In this document: positions 1-13,740 of the stretch, piece after piece
How positions within the stretch are numbered: the first letter of the stretch is position 1
Layout of the letters: each line of letters starts with the position of its first letter
Assembly (NCBI GenBank): GCA_920105625.2
Contig: OV050030.1
Span: 89,003,652-89,067,651 of the forward strand
Direction of reading: 5' to 3'
Source: Clusia tigrina
Taxonomy: Eukaryota; Arthropoda; Insecta; Diptera; Clusiidae
Length of the DNA stretch: 64,000 nucleotides
Program-made: the position numbers and the translations under genes
The notes under the pieces: model-generated
Databases searched by the model: none
Told to the model about the DNA's origin: nothing
The model's input: the letters and a program-made list of their open reading frames with translations, nothing else

Positions 1-488
1 AACTCTGGTAATTTCACTTTTCCGCTTGCGCAACACAATCCGGCCAGTTCCTTTGGAAATTTCAGTGCATCGCAATGCGGGCAAACCACAGACATCGAAC
101 CAAATCGAACTGATCCGTGCGCACCGTATTCAATGTCCGGCTCATAACGAAAGGCTGCTCGTTCGATATTCAAATTCGGCAATCGTTGTTGTTGCTGGCG
201 TTGTCGGTGAGCAGCCAAACGTTGTTCTCTTGCTTCATGAATTTCCTGAGCACGAACTTGTCTTCTTCTCAATCGTTGTTACTCATTGTAAGCTTCGTGA
301 GCCTCTTGTGATTGTCGCGCACGATGTTCAATCATTCCGATTCGAGCAGATTCCCTTGCAGTAGCATTTTCCTCTTCCGTACGTTGGTCCGTTGTACGTC
401 GGGAACGCCGACCGATATTAGCGCGACCTCTTTGTGGCATCGTAACAAATTTCAATCTGTAATTGATCACTTTGTATGAAACACACAT
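1..488 (-). pseudogene. Helitron RepHel N-terminal fragment (copy A)
   Basis: The minus-strand translation contains MPQRGRANIGRRSRRTTDQR, then a Glu/Arg/Gln-rich charged stretch, then (towards position 1) the start of a Cys-rich segment, as in the N-terminal region of insect Helitron RepHel proteins. A stop codon after HEAYNE at 279-281 is shared with the copy at 12646-12648. Compared with that copy it lacks an 18-bp segment coding YYTARR. The window edge truncates it. It cannot make a working protein. Confidence 0.8.
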
Positions 489-900
489 AAAGTTTTCACG
501 GAATAATTTTCAATAATTTACCTTTTGAATAGCCGAAATAAAGAAAGCAAACGACCGAATTTGAACGATTCAAATAATTTACAAATCAGCTTGTAAGAAC
601 CAAAATCTTCTGTGGGAAATTTTGGTCCACATCACAGGTGACAAAGTCGCTATATACACACAAACACCATGAACAGCAGACCGACTAATTGCATCTTGGA
701 AACGCCCACAATGCCAACCGAAACAACTGCAGTGAGAACCTAACGAAAAGAACTACAAGCATTGTAACCAATTAGCGCGGCCGTGGTAGGAGCGCAGATC
801 AGCAGCAGCATATTAGACCAGTTGGAATAATAGCAATTATAACAAAAAACCCGACCACCACAGCCAACGATCTTGCCAATCAGCGCTATGCTTGCGAAGA

Positions 901-1342
901 GCGAGGAAAAACACAGCGACGAGGAATACAACAAATACATGCCGGACAAGAGAAGGTGAGTGCACGAACTCAGCGGTGGAATTTGCCGAGGGCGCTCGCT
1001 CGGAAATCTTACACCAACAACACGAAGAAACGAGAGCGAAGCACAAGAGGGACAACGACAGAACAACCACCACGCCAACGACCAGCAAGCAGAAGGAGGA
1101 ATACAAACGAAATGCTGGTTGTCAGTTAAATTAAATATTTAACAACAACAAAAGGAAAACACAGCGACGAGGAATACAACAAATACATGCAGGACAAGAA
1201 AAGGTGAGTGCATGAACTCAGCTGTGGAATTTGCCGAGTGCACTCGCTTGGAAATTTTACACTAACAACACGAAGAAACGAGAGCGAAGCACAAGAGGGA
1301 AATGCTGATTGTCAGTTAAATTAAATATTTAACAACAACAAC
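901..1342 (+). repeat. Diverged tandem duplication inside the solo LTR
   Basis: Two direct copies, about 901-1151 and 1152-1342, share AACACAGCGACGAGGAATAC near the start and TCAGTTAAATTAAATATTT at the end. The second copy lacks about 58 bp around the ACAACCACCACGCC segment. It sits upstream of the TATA box, in the U3 part, where repeated blocks often carry enhancer function. That role is inferred. Confidence 0.8.
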
Positions 1343-1594
1343 ACTACAGGATTCCGGGACAGCGCTGCTGGCAAGCAACAATACTACGGGCTAACCAGGG
1401 ACCGTTGGAGCGAGGTGACTGACCGCCAGAAGTTGAAGGTGGCCCAAGGGCAAAAGACGGCAACACCAACAAGCCTGACTGCAACAACAACAAGCCTGCC
1501 ACAACAACAACAATCGACTACTGGCCAACGGAAGTAAAATCACACAACGGTGGCCTGCGAACAACAACATGTGTCAGCCGCTGCGACCTGGGAC

Positions 1595-1620
1595 TATATA
1601 AACCACGTAGCCCAGGCAGT
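1595..1620 (+). promoter_or_regulatory. LTR core promoter
   Basis: TATATAAA is followed about 22 bp later by GGCAGTAGG, close to the insect initiator consensus around CAGT. The stem-loop array starts about 80 bp downstream and so would lie in the transcribed part of the LTR. Confidence 0.6.
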
Positions 1621-1697
1621 AGGTCTCTTCTTCGGACACCAGCATCCTGACTAACAACAGCTCTACGCCATACCAAGAACAATACGAACACAAAAGT

Positions 1698-1945
1698 TTA
1701 GCGAGAACATCTGGTTTTTTAATCGTTTTCTCGCTAAGCCATAGACAGACAGAGACTACAGGGATTCAGTGAGAGCCTCTGGTTCTTAATCGTTCTCCCA
1801 CTGAATCACTGAGACACATACGCAACCGAGACTTAGGGACTTAGGGGGAACCTCTGGTTCTTTAATCGTTTTCCCACTAAGTCATACAGAGACGATAGGG
1901 ACTCAGTGAGAGCCTCTGGTTTTTTAATCGTTCTCCCACTGAGTC
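1698..1945 (+). repeat. Four tandem stem-loops with conserved loop
   Basis: Four units each form an inverted repeat. Hairpin 1 (1698-1737) has stem TTAGCGAGAA/TTCTCGCTAA. Hairpin 2 (1763-1807) has GATTCAGTG/CACTGAATC plus GAG/CTC. Hairpin 3 (1838-1883) has GACTTAG/CTAAGTC plus GGGAA/TTCCC. Hairpin 4 (1900-1945) has GACTCAGTG/CACTGAGTC plus GAG/CTC. The loops all read close to CTCTGGTTYTTTAATCG. The stems differ but stay complementary, which fits an RNA structure in the LTR transcript. Confidence 0.8.
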
Positions 1946-2920
1946 ACAGAGACACACACACTTACCGGGATGTAGAGACATGAAAACAAGTACACATTGA
2001 ATAAATTATTTAAATAAACATAGAATTAAGAAAATAAAATTGTTTCGAGCAAGAGCTCACCAACACTGTAGTAAATAAAGACGTTGAAATTAATTTAACT
2101 CGCAGGATTTTATATTTTTTCTGTATACGACCCCTGGAGCCGCTGAGTTTTACCCCAGCTATAAAAAAGAGTCGTTACAAGCTGAAGAAAAAACACAAAT
2201 AAATTCCAATGGAAATGAGGTTAGGTATTCACCAACAATCAAAAATAATGAACTCACTTTTTTTGTTTGAAATGTCAACAATTTCACTCAAAAACTGATG
2301 ATGCACAGATTTAAAATCAAATATTTCGTGAATGTAAACAATTTAACAATTTAATGTAATGAATTGAACTCGATAAATCAATTAAAATTTGGAAAAATGT
2401 CAGAAAGTCAATTGACCGTGTCCGCACTGTTCGAATAAACAAATCAGAAAGAGCAAACAATATACGCAGCTGTCAAAATAAATAAGCGTCTACAGCTCCA
2501 TCTGTTGAGTTATTGGAGTATCAGTCAGTGCTTACAACACCAATATGAAACTAAATGTGTGCGTGCAACACCACGCACATACAAAAAAAAATGAGAACAA
2601 AAAGTGAGATTAGGTTTTTCAAATTTTCGACTTTTCCAAGTTTTCCGACTTTTCCGAATGTTTTGAGATCGATAGATTTGCAAGAAACAATTGGAAAAAA
2701 AATTTCAAAGAAAAAATATTTTGTACGGAAAAAAGTCCTTTTTGGAATTTTTAAATTTTCCGACTTTTCTTCAGGAAAAGTATAAGGTTTTTTTATTTCT
2801 AAACCTTCCCAGATCCACAACGAACAACCTCTGAAAATTCCATCAATATTGGTCCAGCTGTTCTCGAGCCTTAGCGTCACTAACAAACAAACATTTATTT
2901 TTATATATATACGAGTAGAT

Positions 2921-3253
<333 letters not shown>

Positions 3254-3257
3254 CTCG

Positions 3258-5765
<2,508 letters not shown>

Positions 5766-6919
5766 CGAGGTGTGATCAAAAAATAAAGTTTTTATTTATT
5801 CATCAACAACTATCTTGTCCCCTTCAAAGTAATTCCCCTCAGATATAATACACTTATGCCAGCGTTTTTTCCAATCCTCGAAACACTTCTGAAACGCTTT
5901 TTTTGGTAACGCCAACAGCTCCTGTTTCGATTTTTCTTTTATCCTCAATCGTAGCAAAACGCTTTCCTTTCATCGGTGTCTTCAGTTTTGGAAAGAGGAA
6001 AAAGTCAGCGGGGGCCAAGTCCGGTGAGTACGGTGGTTGAGGCATGATAACGGTTTTGTTTTTGGCCAAAAAATTACGCACAAGCATCGATGTGTGAGCT
6101 GGTGCGTTATCATGGTGCAAAATCCATTATTGGTTTTTCCACAATTCTGGGCGTTTCTGACGAATTGCTTCTCGCAAACGGCGCATAACTTCAAGGTAGT
6201 ATTCCTTGTTGACCGTACGACCTTGTGGCAAGAATTCATGATGTACCACGCTATTGCAATCAAAGAAAACTGTCAGCAAAACCTTTACGTTCGACCGAAC
6301 TTGACGTGCTTTTTTCGGTCTTGGCTCATCTTGACGTTTCCATTGGGATGATTGGGATTTGGTTTCAATGTCATAGCCATACACCCACAATTCGTCACCA
6401 GTTATGATCTTTTTGAGGAAATCTGGATCGTCGTTGAAGATGTTCAACAGCTCCTGAGCGATGTCAATGCGACGTTGTTTTGGCTCAAAATTTAGCAATT
6501 TTGGAACAATCTTCGCTGCCGCACGTTTCATGACTAAAACATCCGTAAAAATTGCTTGGCATGAGCCGAACGATATGCCAACATCATCAGCAACCTCTCT
6601 GATAGTGACTCGACGATTATCCAAAATCATTTTCTTCACTGCGTCAATGTTTTCATCGGTTGTTGACGTGCTCGGGCGACCAGGACGAGCATCGTCATTG
6701 ACATCTTCTCGGCCTTCCTTAAACCGGTTATACCACAATTAAACTTATGTTCTGCTCATAGTAGTCTCGCCAAAGGCAAAGTTATAATTAAATTGGATCT
6801 AGTCGAAGGCCTCTGTTGCTAGTACTATTATATATATTTAAACTTGTAATTTATTACATTGCTTTAAATAAATATAATAATAATAATAATAATAATCAGT
6901 AGATTTTGATCACACCTCG
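5766..6919 (-). mobile_element. Mariner element (DD34D), 1154 bp, TA duplication
   Basis: The terminal inverted repeats read CGAGGTGTGATCAAAA on both ends, flanked by TA at 5764-5765 and 6920-6921. The element is shorter than the usual 1.3 kb. The transposase N-terminal region is replaced by unrelated sequence at about 6740-6899 that includes a (TAA)n run at 6868-6896. Confidence 0.92.
5854..6738 (-). pseudogene. Mariner transposase, N-truncated
   Basis: The minus frame starts at YNRFKEGREDVNDDARPGRP, just before the linker and second HTH. Catalytic residues are visible in TGDELWVYGYD, HHDNAPAH and YSPDLAPADFF, with 34 residues between the last two aspartates (DD34D). An in-frame TAA at 6127-6129 interrupts the protein after ELWKNQ. 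A frameshift in the poly-T run near 5898-5903 spoils the C-terminus: another frame gives the expected FQKCFEDWKKRW. The first 50 or so residues, including the first HTH, are missing. It is non-functional. Confidence 0.9.
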
Positions 6920-7234
<315 letters not shown>

Positions 7235-7616
7235 TATACGATGAATCTGCTGATGGGCAGTCATCGTCTGTAATTTCGAGCGAGCCAGCTGTTGGGCTGG
7301 AGAACCCCTCTTCGGTTAAGTGCAGAATTGTTGGACAATCACCTAGCCAATTCACAAACAACATCTATGTTTGTAGGTGTTGTTGACCAACAATGCTCTG
7401 CATAAGCATCTGCTGTGTTGATTCTGCAGTCAAAAAATGAAACTTTTCTGTTTACGATGCCACCACCACAGAATACGGAATCAGGTCATGAGGCAATAGA
7501 CATTTCTGACACCGAAACACTGTGTGGTGGAAACCGTAGCGTGAATTCTCAGAAATCTGCGTGCACGGTGATTGGTTCAGACCTAATAATCTCAACATAA
7601 TAATGACTTCATAAAA

Positions 7617-7970
7617 ATGACGTCGGCAGAGAAGAGACAGTCCAAGCAAGCGATGACAAGTGGTCACAAAAGGCTCTAGAGATTTCTAAAAGTAAGTCCA
7701 AGGCGAAAAGGTCTCGTGCAGAAGATTCCCCAACAGAAACGCCATTTGCCAAAAAGAGCACAACGTCACCTTATGAAGGAAAGTGAATGTTTAGTCAGGT
7801 GGCCAGATAGCCTATCGCTATGGATATGTGCAACAAAGGAGCAGAAAAAGTCAGCGATAGCGCAAAAATATCAAACAACGCCGATACTCGGGAGTAGTGC
7901 TTAATAGCATGCTGGTGCACAAGGTACAACGAAGCGGAGCTAACAAACCGGCAACTAGCAAATCCCCGCT
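7617..7970 (+). pseudogene. Non-LTR ORF1 remnant
   Basis: The start, MTSAEKRQSKQAMTSGHKRL-like, matches ORF1 of the arm copies. The middle (equivalent to the DUF4780-like part at 43000-43390) is largely deleted, so the basic linker (TPFAKKSTTSPYEG) runs almost straight into the Ser/Lys-rich tail near 7800-7900. Nothing here can be translated as a whole. Confidence 0.65.
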
Positions 7971-7971
7971 A

Positions 7972-10900
7972 CAGGCGAACTTGCACCATGCTAAAGTAGC
8001 ATCGGCTACCCTGTGGAAGAGATTCGCTGACGAGGACCTAACCATGGTCCTAATACAAGAGACATGGATAATTGGGAGCCAATTCCAAATAAGGGATGCA
8101 AGTTGGTTTATCATCACTGTTCGTTGCCCAGAGCGGTGATTATGATTGATTTTAATACTAACTATTTTCTCATTTCAGAGAAAGAAGCGCAGGAAATTGT
8201 TTGTAAGTCCACCTACTTTCGAGGTGACTCCAACATTATACCTCCCGTGGAGGTGCAGGGGCTTATTGGGTGCTGGCACAACTAATCTGCAGTATGTGAT
8301 TGGTTGCGGTGGAAGCGCGGACATTAACAATAGAGGTGAGTCTCTCTTAAGTTTTCTCTTAAATGAAAATGTCAACATATGTAATAAGGTACAAGTCCGA
8401 CCTTAATTAACGCTGTTAGAAAAGAGGTATTAGACTTAACTCTCAACATGTACTCACATCGTCAATTTTGTTAGAAATTGGCATGTATCTCACGAGCGCT
8501 CTCTGTCAGATCATTTACATATTAGATTCGATTTACGAGGTAAATCTGAATTTTAAAAAAAAGTCTTCAATCCAAAAAAGACTAATTGAAGACTATATAG
8601 GGAATTATTAAAATCAGGAAACGATTCCCTGCCTACAATTATGTATCGTGTATCGAGTAAATGATAACATATAATGAAATCACTGCGGTCAAAACTCACA
8701 ATGTGACTCGTAACGTCGCATGGTGGAATTTCAAGCTTGCAGATATGCGTAAAAAGATAAGAAAACTGTTCAATCGTTGTAAATGCACGAAGGTGTGAGC
8801 CGACTATAAGGTCGCTCTGACAAATTACAACAAAGAAATAAGAAGATCCAAGCGTGCGTCTTGGAGAAAATTTTGCGAAAGCATAGTCGAAACGCCAGGG
8901 AGCATTAGACTCCATAAAGCTTTACGCAAGAAATACTCGAATGGTGTTGCAACTTTCAGAAGACTATATGAGTTTTGTACAATGAATAGGAGGGACACTT
9001 TAGAATACTTGCTTCAGGTGCACTTCCCGGGGTCAATTAGAGTGTCAATGAAAATGGATCAACCGTCATGCGATCGATGGTCCGTGTTAGACAAAGTATC
9101 CTGCAGTTTGTCTAGAGTAATATTTACCCCAGAGAAAGTTAAATGAACTGTTAGGTCCAGTTAAATGAACTGTTAGGACCATTCAAGACACCAGGTGAAC
9201 ATAATATTTCGCCAACCCTCTTGATTAGAGGACTGGATGTAATACTTAAATCAATTTTTGCAATTTTTAGGATCAGTTTCAGCAGATAGTACATTCCATC
9301 CTTATGGCGTAAAGTCAATGTGGTATTTATTCCAAAGTTGGGCAAGAGGTCCAGCGAACTGCCTAAATCTTTCAGACCTATCAGTCTCACATCGTTTCTT
9401 CTAAAAACTATGGAAAGATTGGTGGATCTACATTTTAGAGAAACGCTGGACAGACCAACATCAATCTCAGTTTGACTACAATAGGGGGAAATCCACGGTG
9501 GGAGCTCTCCATTATCTTGTAACAAAGATAGAGAAAGCTTAAGATTTCAAGGAAATTGCTTTATGTGCTTCCTTAGATGTCGAGCGCGCCTTTGATATTA
9601 TCGATACACCGAATGTTGAGTGGATTAAAATTATGTTAAAAAGTAGAGAAATTAGCTCATCTCTGGGAGACGAGGCCGTATCAGTCAAGGCAATGACGGA
9701 CTGTACCCAAGGCGGTGTGTTGTTACCCCTTCTATGGTCTTTAGTTACTGACAAGCTCTTAGTCAAATTACAAGGGATAGGTTTCGAGGCAAGTGGATAT
9801 ACTTACGATCTTTCTGTCATTATCAGCGGCAAGTTTCACAGAACAACACCCAACATTATGAATCAGGCTCAAACCTTCATCTCAGATTAGTGTCGCGCAG
9901 AAGGGCTATGCATTTGTCCTAGCAAGACCATTGTCATTCATTTTACAAACAGATTAAATTTGAACCTTGATATAATAGCTGTTGAGGGAATCGATATAAA
10001 ATATTTCGCTGAGGTCAATTATCTATGTGTAGTACTGTATAAGCTAAATTAGAACTCTCACCAAAATTCTGTGATGAACAAAGCCACAAGTGCAATGTGG
10101 GCCTGTTGGAGTCTCTTTGGTAGAACATGGTGTCTAGACTGAAAAATTATGCACTGGATGTATGTAATGATGGTTACACCAACCATAACTATGCATCCCT
10201 GTGTGATGGCCTAACGCAACACAAGAATCTAGTAACAAAATACTTACAAGTCTTGAAAGGTAGGCTGCCATGCTAAATTGCCCAACCGCTGATATTGATG
10301 TTATAATAGGACTATCCCACCACATACATTCGTGAAAAAATGTGCTGCTAGAAGCGCATGAAGATGTAAATCTGGTCTAGACAAGAACCTCATGACTATG
10401 GTCATTTCAATATTTTAAAAAACATACCAGATCAAAACATAATCTGCTCAATAACGGATTATATGATCCAAAAACGACAGTCTGATCGCAATTTTGAGAT
10501 TATAATTTCAGACCGTGATGAGGACCTTGGGTCGACCCTATATGTCTAAAATGGTTCACAGACGGTTCAAAAACAAACACCGGAGTTGCTGCGGCGGTCC
10601 ATGGACCATATACCAAAATCTCAGAACCAATGGATAGGTGGCCTAGCGTCTTCTAGGCTGAAATTCAAGCAACCTCAATCTGCGTAGGGCAAATTTGAAA
10701 AAGGGTAGCAAGGGTGCACACATACCTACATATTCAGATGGTCAAGCTACGTTACAGGCATAAGCTTCATATTCTTTAGAATCGAAACTGGTGGAAGAAT
10801 ACTTCAACAACCTACAAACTTAAGGTGCAGCAATTAAGGTTGCAATTTGCTGGGTCCCGGGTCACTCGGGGATCGAAGGCAACGAAACTGGCGAACTGGC

Positions 10901-11375
10901 TAGGGCCGGTTCCGCAGTAAGCCTCATAGGTCCGGAGCCATGCTGTGGTATCAACTGGGCGGAGGCTAAATCTAGGGTAAATTGCTGGGAACATACTCTC
11001 AGAATGTCGCACCGGGAAGGGATAGAAGGACTTTGCCAAGCCAAAATACTGATAAGGCCATTCACCTACAATAAAGAAGTGCGCAATGTGTGCTAGGAAA
11101 AATAGCAGGTTTTCCATCAAGTTATTACTACCTGAAATATCACCTCACTAAAATCCACATTCTTGATGATATGGAGTGGCGGCTCTGTCTAGAAAAAAAC
11201 AAATCACAAAACACATATTGAGCAACTGCATTGCATTGGCAAGAACTAGAATGATGATATTCCACCCCAACCAGCTGGCACTTTAAGAATTAAAGAATGC
11301 TCCTGTTATGGACATTGTCAAATTCATTCTAAAGCGGAAAGCTATTGAAAGAAGATGACTTTCAACTACTTCCAT
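7972..11375 (+). pseudogene. Non-LTR ORF2 remnant (EN-RT-RNase H)
   Basis: Endonuclease pieces LQANLHHAKVASATLW and ETWIIGS lie near 7972-8090. RT pieces follow: PKLGKRSSELPKSFRPISLT near 9335-9390, CTQGGVLLPLLWSLVTDKLL at 9700-9765, and the catalytic-site region GYTYDLSV at 9799-9822, where the YADD of the arm copies is YTYD. RNase H pieces are WFTDGSKTNTG at 10550 and PGHSGIEGNETG at 10857. Many stops and frameshifts make this an old inactive copy. Confidence 0.8.
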
Positions 11376-12468
11376 TATTTAAAGAAGGAACATCTATATA
11401 GAAAATAATCTGATAACTTTAATCGTGAAGCTTTGACATCACCAAACGGAAGGAATGCTATGGTATTACGGAAGAAATGCCGTTACTAAACCTACAGGGC
11501 TTAGTAGATCGGACAGTTATGATCACATTGATCATTAATGACAAATGTAGTATCTTTTAGGTCGCAGTGTTGGCCATGGGACAAACTATTATTATAACAC
11601 ATATATATATCTATATATATAAAAATGAATGTTTGTTTGTTAGTGACGCTAAGGCTCGAGAACGGCTGGGCCAATATTGATGGAATTTTCAGATGTTGTT
11701 CGTTGTGGATCTGGGAAGGTTTAGAAATAAAAAAACCTTATACTTTTCCTGAAGAAAAGTCGGAAAATTTAAAAATTCCAAAAAGGACTTTTTTCCGTAC
11801 AAAATTTTTTTTCTTTGAAATTTTTTTTCCAATTGTTTCTTGCAAATCTATCGATCTCAAAACATTCGGAAAAGTCGGAAAACTTGGAAAAGTCGAAAAT
11901 TTGAAAAACCTAATCACACTTTTTGTTCTCATTTTTTTTTGTACATTTAGTTTCATATTGGTGTTGTAAGCACTGACTGATACTCCAATAACTCAACAGA
12001 TGGAGCTGTAGACGCTTATTTATTTTGACAGCTGCGTATATTGTTTGCTCTTTCTGATTTGTTTATTCGAACAGTGCGGACACGGTCAATTGACTTTCTG
12101 ACATTTTTCCAAATTTTAATTGATTTATCGAGTTCAATTCATTACATTAAATTGTTAAATTGTTTACATTCACGAAATATTTGATTTTAAATCTGTGGAT
12201 CATCAGTTTTTGAGTGAAATTGTTGACATTTCAAACAAAAAAAGTGAGTTCATTATTTTTGTTTGTTGGTGAATACCTAACCTCATTTCCATTGGAATTT
12301 ATTTGTATTATTTCTTCAGCTGATTTGTAAATTTTTTGAATCGTTCAAATTCGGTCGTTTGCTTTCTTTATTTCGGCTATTCAAAAGGTAAATTATTGAA
12401 AATTATTCCGTGAAAACTTTATGTGTATTTCATACAAAGTGATCAATTACAGATTGAAATTTGTTACG

Positions 12469-13104
12469 ATGCCCCAAAGAGGTCGCGCTAATATCGGTCG
12501 GCGTTCCCGACGTACAACGGACCAACGTTATTATACAGCACGTCGTACGGAAGAAGAAAATGCTACTGCAAGGGAATCTGCTCGAATCGGAATGATTGAA
12601 CATTGTACGCGACAATCACAAGAGACTCACGAAGCTTACAATGAGTAACAACGATTGAGAAGAAGACAAGTTCGTGCTCAGGAAATTCATGAAGCAAGAG
12701 AACAACGTTTGGCTGCTCACCGACAACGCCAGCAACAACAACGATTGCCTAATTTGAATATCGAACGTGCAGCCTTTCGATATGTGCCGGACATTGAATA
12801 CGGTGCGCACGCATCAGTTCGATTTGGTTCGATGTCTGTCGTTTGCCCGCATTGCGATGCACTGAAATTTCCAAAAGAACCGGCCGGATTGTGTTGCACA
12901 AGCGGAAAAGTGAAATTACCAGAGTTACTTCCTCCACCAGAGCCATTGCGGTCGTTGCTTTACGGTGAATCACCAAATTCGAATCATTTTTTACAAAGTT
13001 CCACGATGTATAACGATTGTTTTCAAATGACGTCGTTTTGTGGGGAAATTGTGAATGAACATAATTACAATCCCACATTCAAGATTAGTTCACCAACAAT
13101 CTAA
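12469..13104 (+). pseudogene. Helitron RepHel N-terminal region (copy B)
   Basis: The first ATG (MPQRGRANIGRRS) opens a short frame that stops at 12646. A second frame from 12655 gives a Gln/Arg-rich helix and then the Cys-rich segment CPHCDALKFPKEPAGLCC (from about 12845) typical of Helitron N-termini, followed by PPPEPLRSLLYG and NNYNP-like motifs. Because copy A has the same stop, the defect predates both copies, or translation starts at 12655. The frame ends at 13104 in a non-coding 60-80 bp segment before the next conserved block. Confidence 0.8.
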
Positions 13105-13159
13105 CACTGATTATCTCGCCAATAAAATACAGAAATTATATATAACAAATTAAATTATA

Positions 13160-13740
13160 ATAACATATTTGTCTGCATCTATACAGATTCACGGGCAAAT
13201 TTATCTTCTTGCTGGATCGCTGTTGCCGCATCCTGATCAAGATCACAAATATCTCCAAATATATTTCCTTGGAGATTCAAATGAAGAAATGAATCGACGT
13301 TGTGCAATTTTCAATGCGACGAAGAGAGAAATTGTGCAGCAATTGCAAGAAATGTTGCATGAACACAACGAATTCGATTATTCAAAACTTCGTTAGAAAG
13401 GATGCCATCTGATGATCACAGAACCGTCATAAAAGCGGAGAAACGACCAGCAGGCACTCATAAACGGCAATATAATGCACCGACGGCCGATGAAATATCA
13501 ATTGTTGTTGTTGGCGATAATTTAGAATCCCGTGATATTGTTATTAAACGTCGAGCTGGAGATGCATTAGAGCGAATCAATGAAACTCATCGATCGTAGG
13601 ACTCACTACAATATCCGCTTATGTTCTGCCGTGTTGAAGATGGATATCTCTTGAGATACAACATGATCAATGCTACCAATGGTTAGTAAAACAAAAACAA
13701 ACACTCTTGATTGTAACTTCATTTTTTGTTAACTTTTAGG
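13160..13740 (+). pseudogene. Helitron pre-Rep region with one intron-like gap
   Basis: Frames IHGQIYLLAGSLLPHPDQDH (13189) and MPSDDHRTVIKAEKRPAGTH (13402) match the conserved block between zinc finger and Rep. A frameshift lies at about 13395, and a TAG at 13597-13599 follows INETHRS. A GT-AG interval of 58 bp (13682-13739, GTTAGTAAAA to AACTTTTAG) cleanly interrupts INATNG/VDKNKK, so it is either a small intron of the Helitron gene or an insertion. Confidence 0.7.

Larger units (their letters stand above)
592..2179 (+). mobile_element. Solo LTR (TGTAAGAACC...GTCGTTACA), 1588 bp
   Basis: It starts TGTAAGAACC and ends GTCGTTACA, so it has TG...CA ends, and is flanked by a perfect 4-bp duplication AGCT (588-591 and 2180-2183). 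The second Helitron copy has the uninterrupted site around 12318-12328, which confirms an insertion. There are no gag or pol frames, so it reads as a solo LTR left after recombination between two LTRs of a gypsy-type element. TATATAAA at 1595-1602 and a CAGT initiator-like site at 1617-1620 show plus orientation. It also contains an internal duplication and a stem-loop array. At almost 1.6 kb it is long for an insect LTR. Confidence 0.85.
1..2919 (-). mobile_element. Helitron copy A, 5' part, split by a solo LTR
   Basis: Read on the minus strand, this is the 5' region and first coding part of a Helitron. It matches the plus-strand copy that starts at 11610 over both non-coding leader (about 2210-2900 here, 11625-12310 there) and coding start. 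The 5' terminus is a TC followed by a TATA-rich stretch and AAAAATAAATGTTTG, ending against a (TA)n tract. The copy is interrupted by an LTR at 592-2179 and is cut by the window edge inside its zinc-finger-like region, so the Rep and helicase parts are not visible. Helitrons are rolling-circle transposons without target duplications. Confidence 0.85.
7235..11598 (+). mobile_element. Old degenerate LOA/I-like non-LTR retrotransposon
   Basis: This is collinear with the younger copies in the palindrome arms (42592-47455 and its mirror) from the 5' UTR ATGCCACCACCAC block (7457) to the 3' UTR (GGTCGCAGTGTTGGCCATG, about 11561). It is full of stops, frameshifts and deletions. It keeps about 80 bp near 9170-9250 of the RT finger region that the arm copies have lost. 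A short (TA)n and Helitron copy B follow immediately. Confidence 0.85.

Noticed and set aside
740..1142. Open frames in both strands at 740-1142
   Set aside because: They lie in the U3 part of the solo LTR, are low in complexity and cross the tandem duplication. No domain is recognised.
1698..1945. CRISPR-like array (regular repeats)
   Set aside because: The units are hairpins inside an LTR of a eukaryotic element, with no spacer pattern.
2180..2183. 5- or 6-bp target duplication for the solo LTR
   Set aside because: Only AGCT is shared on both flanks. The neighbouring bases differ, so 4 bp is the supported length.
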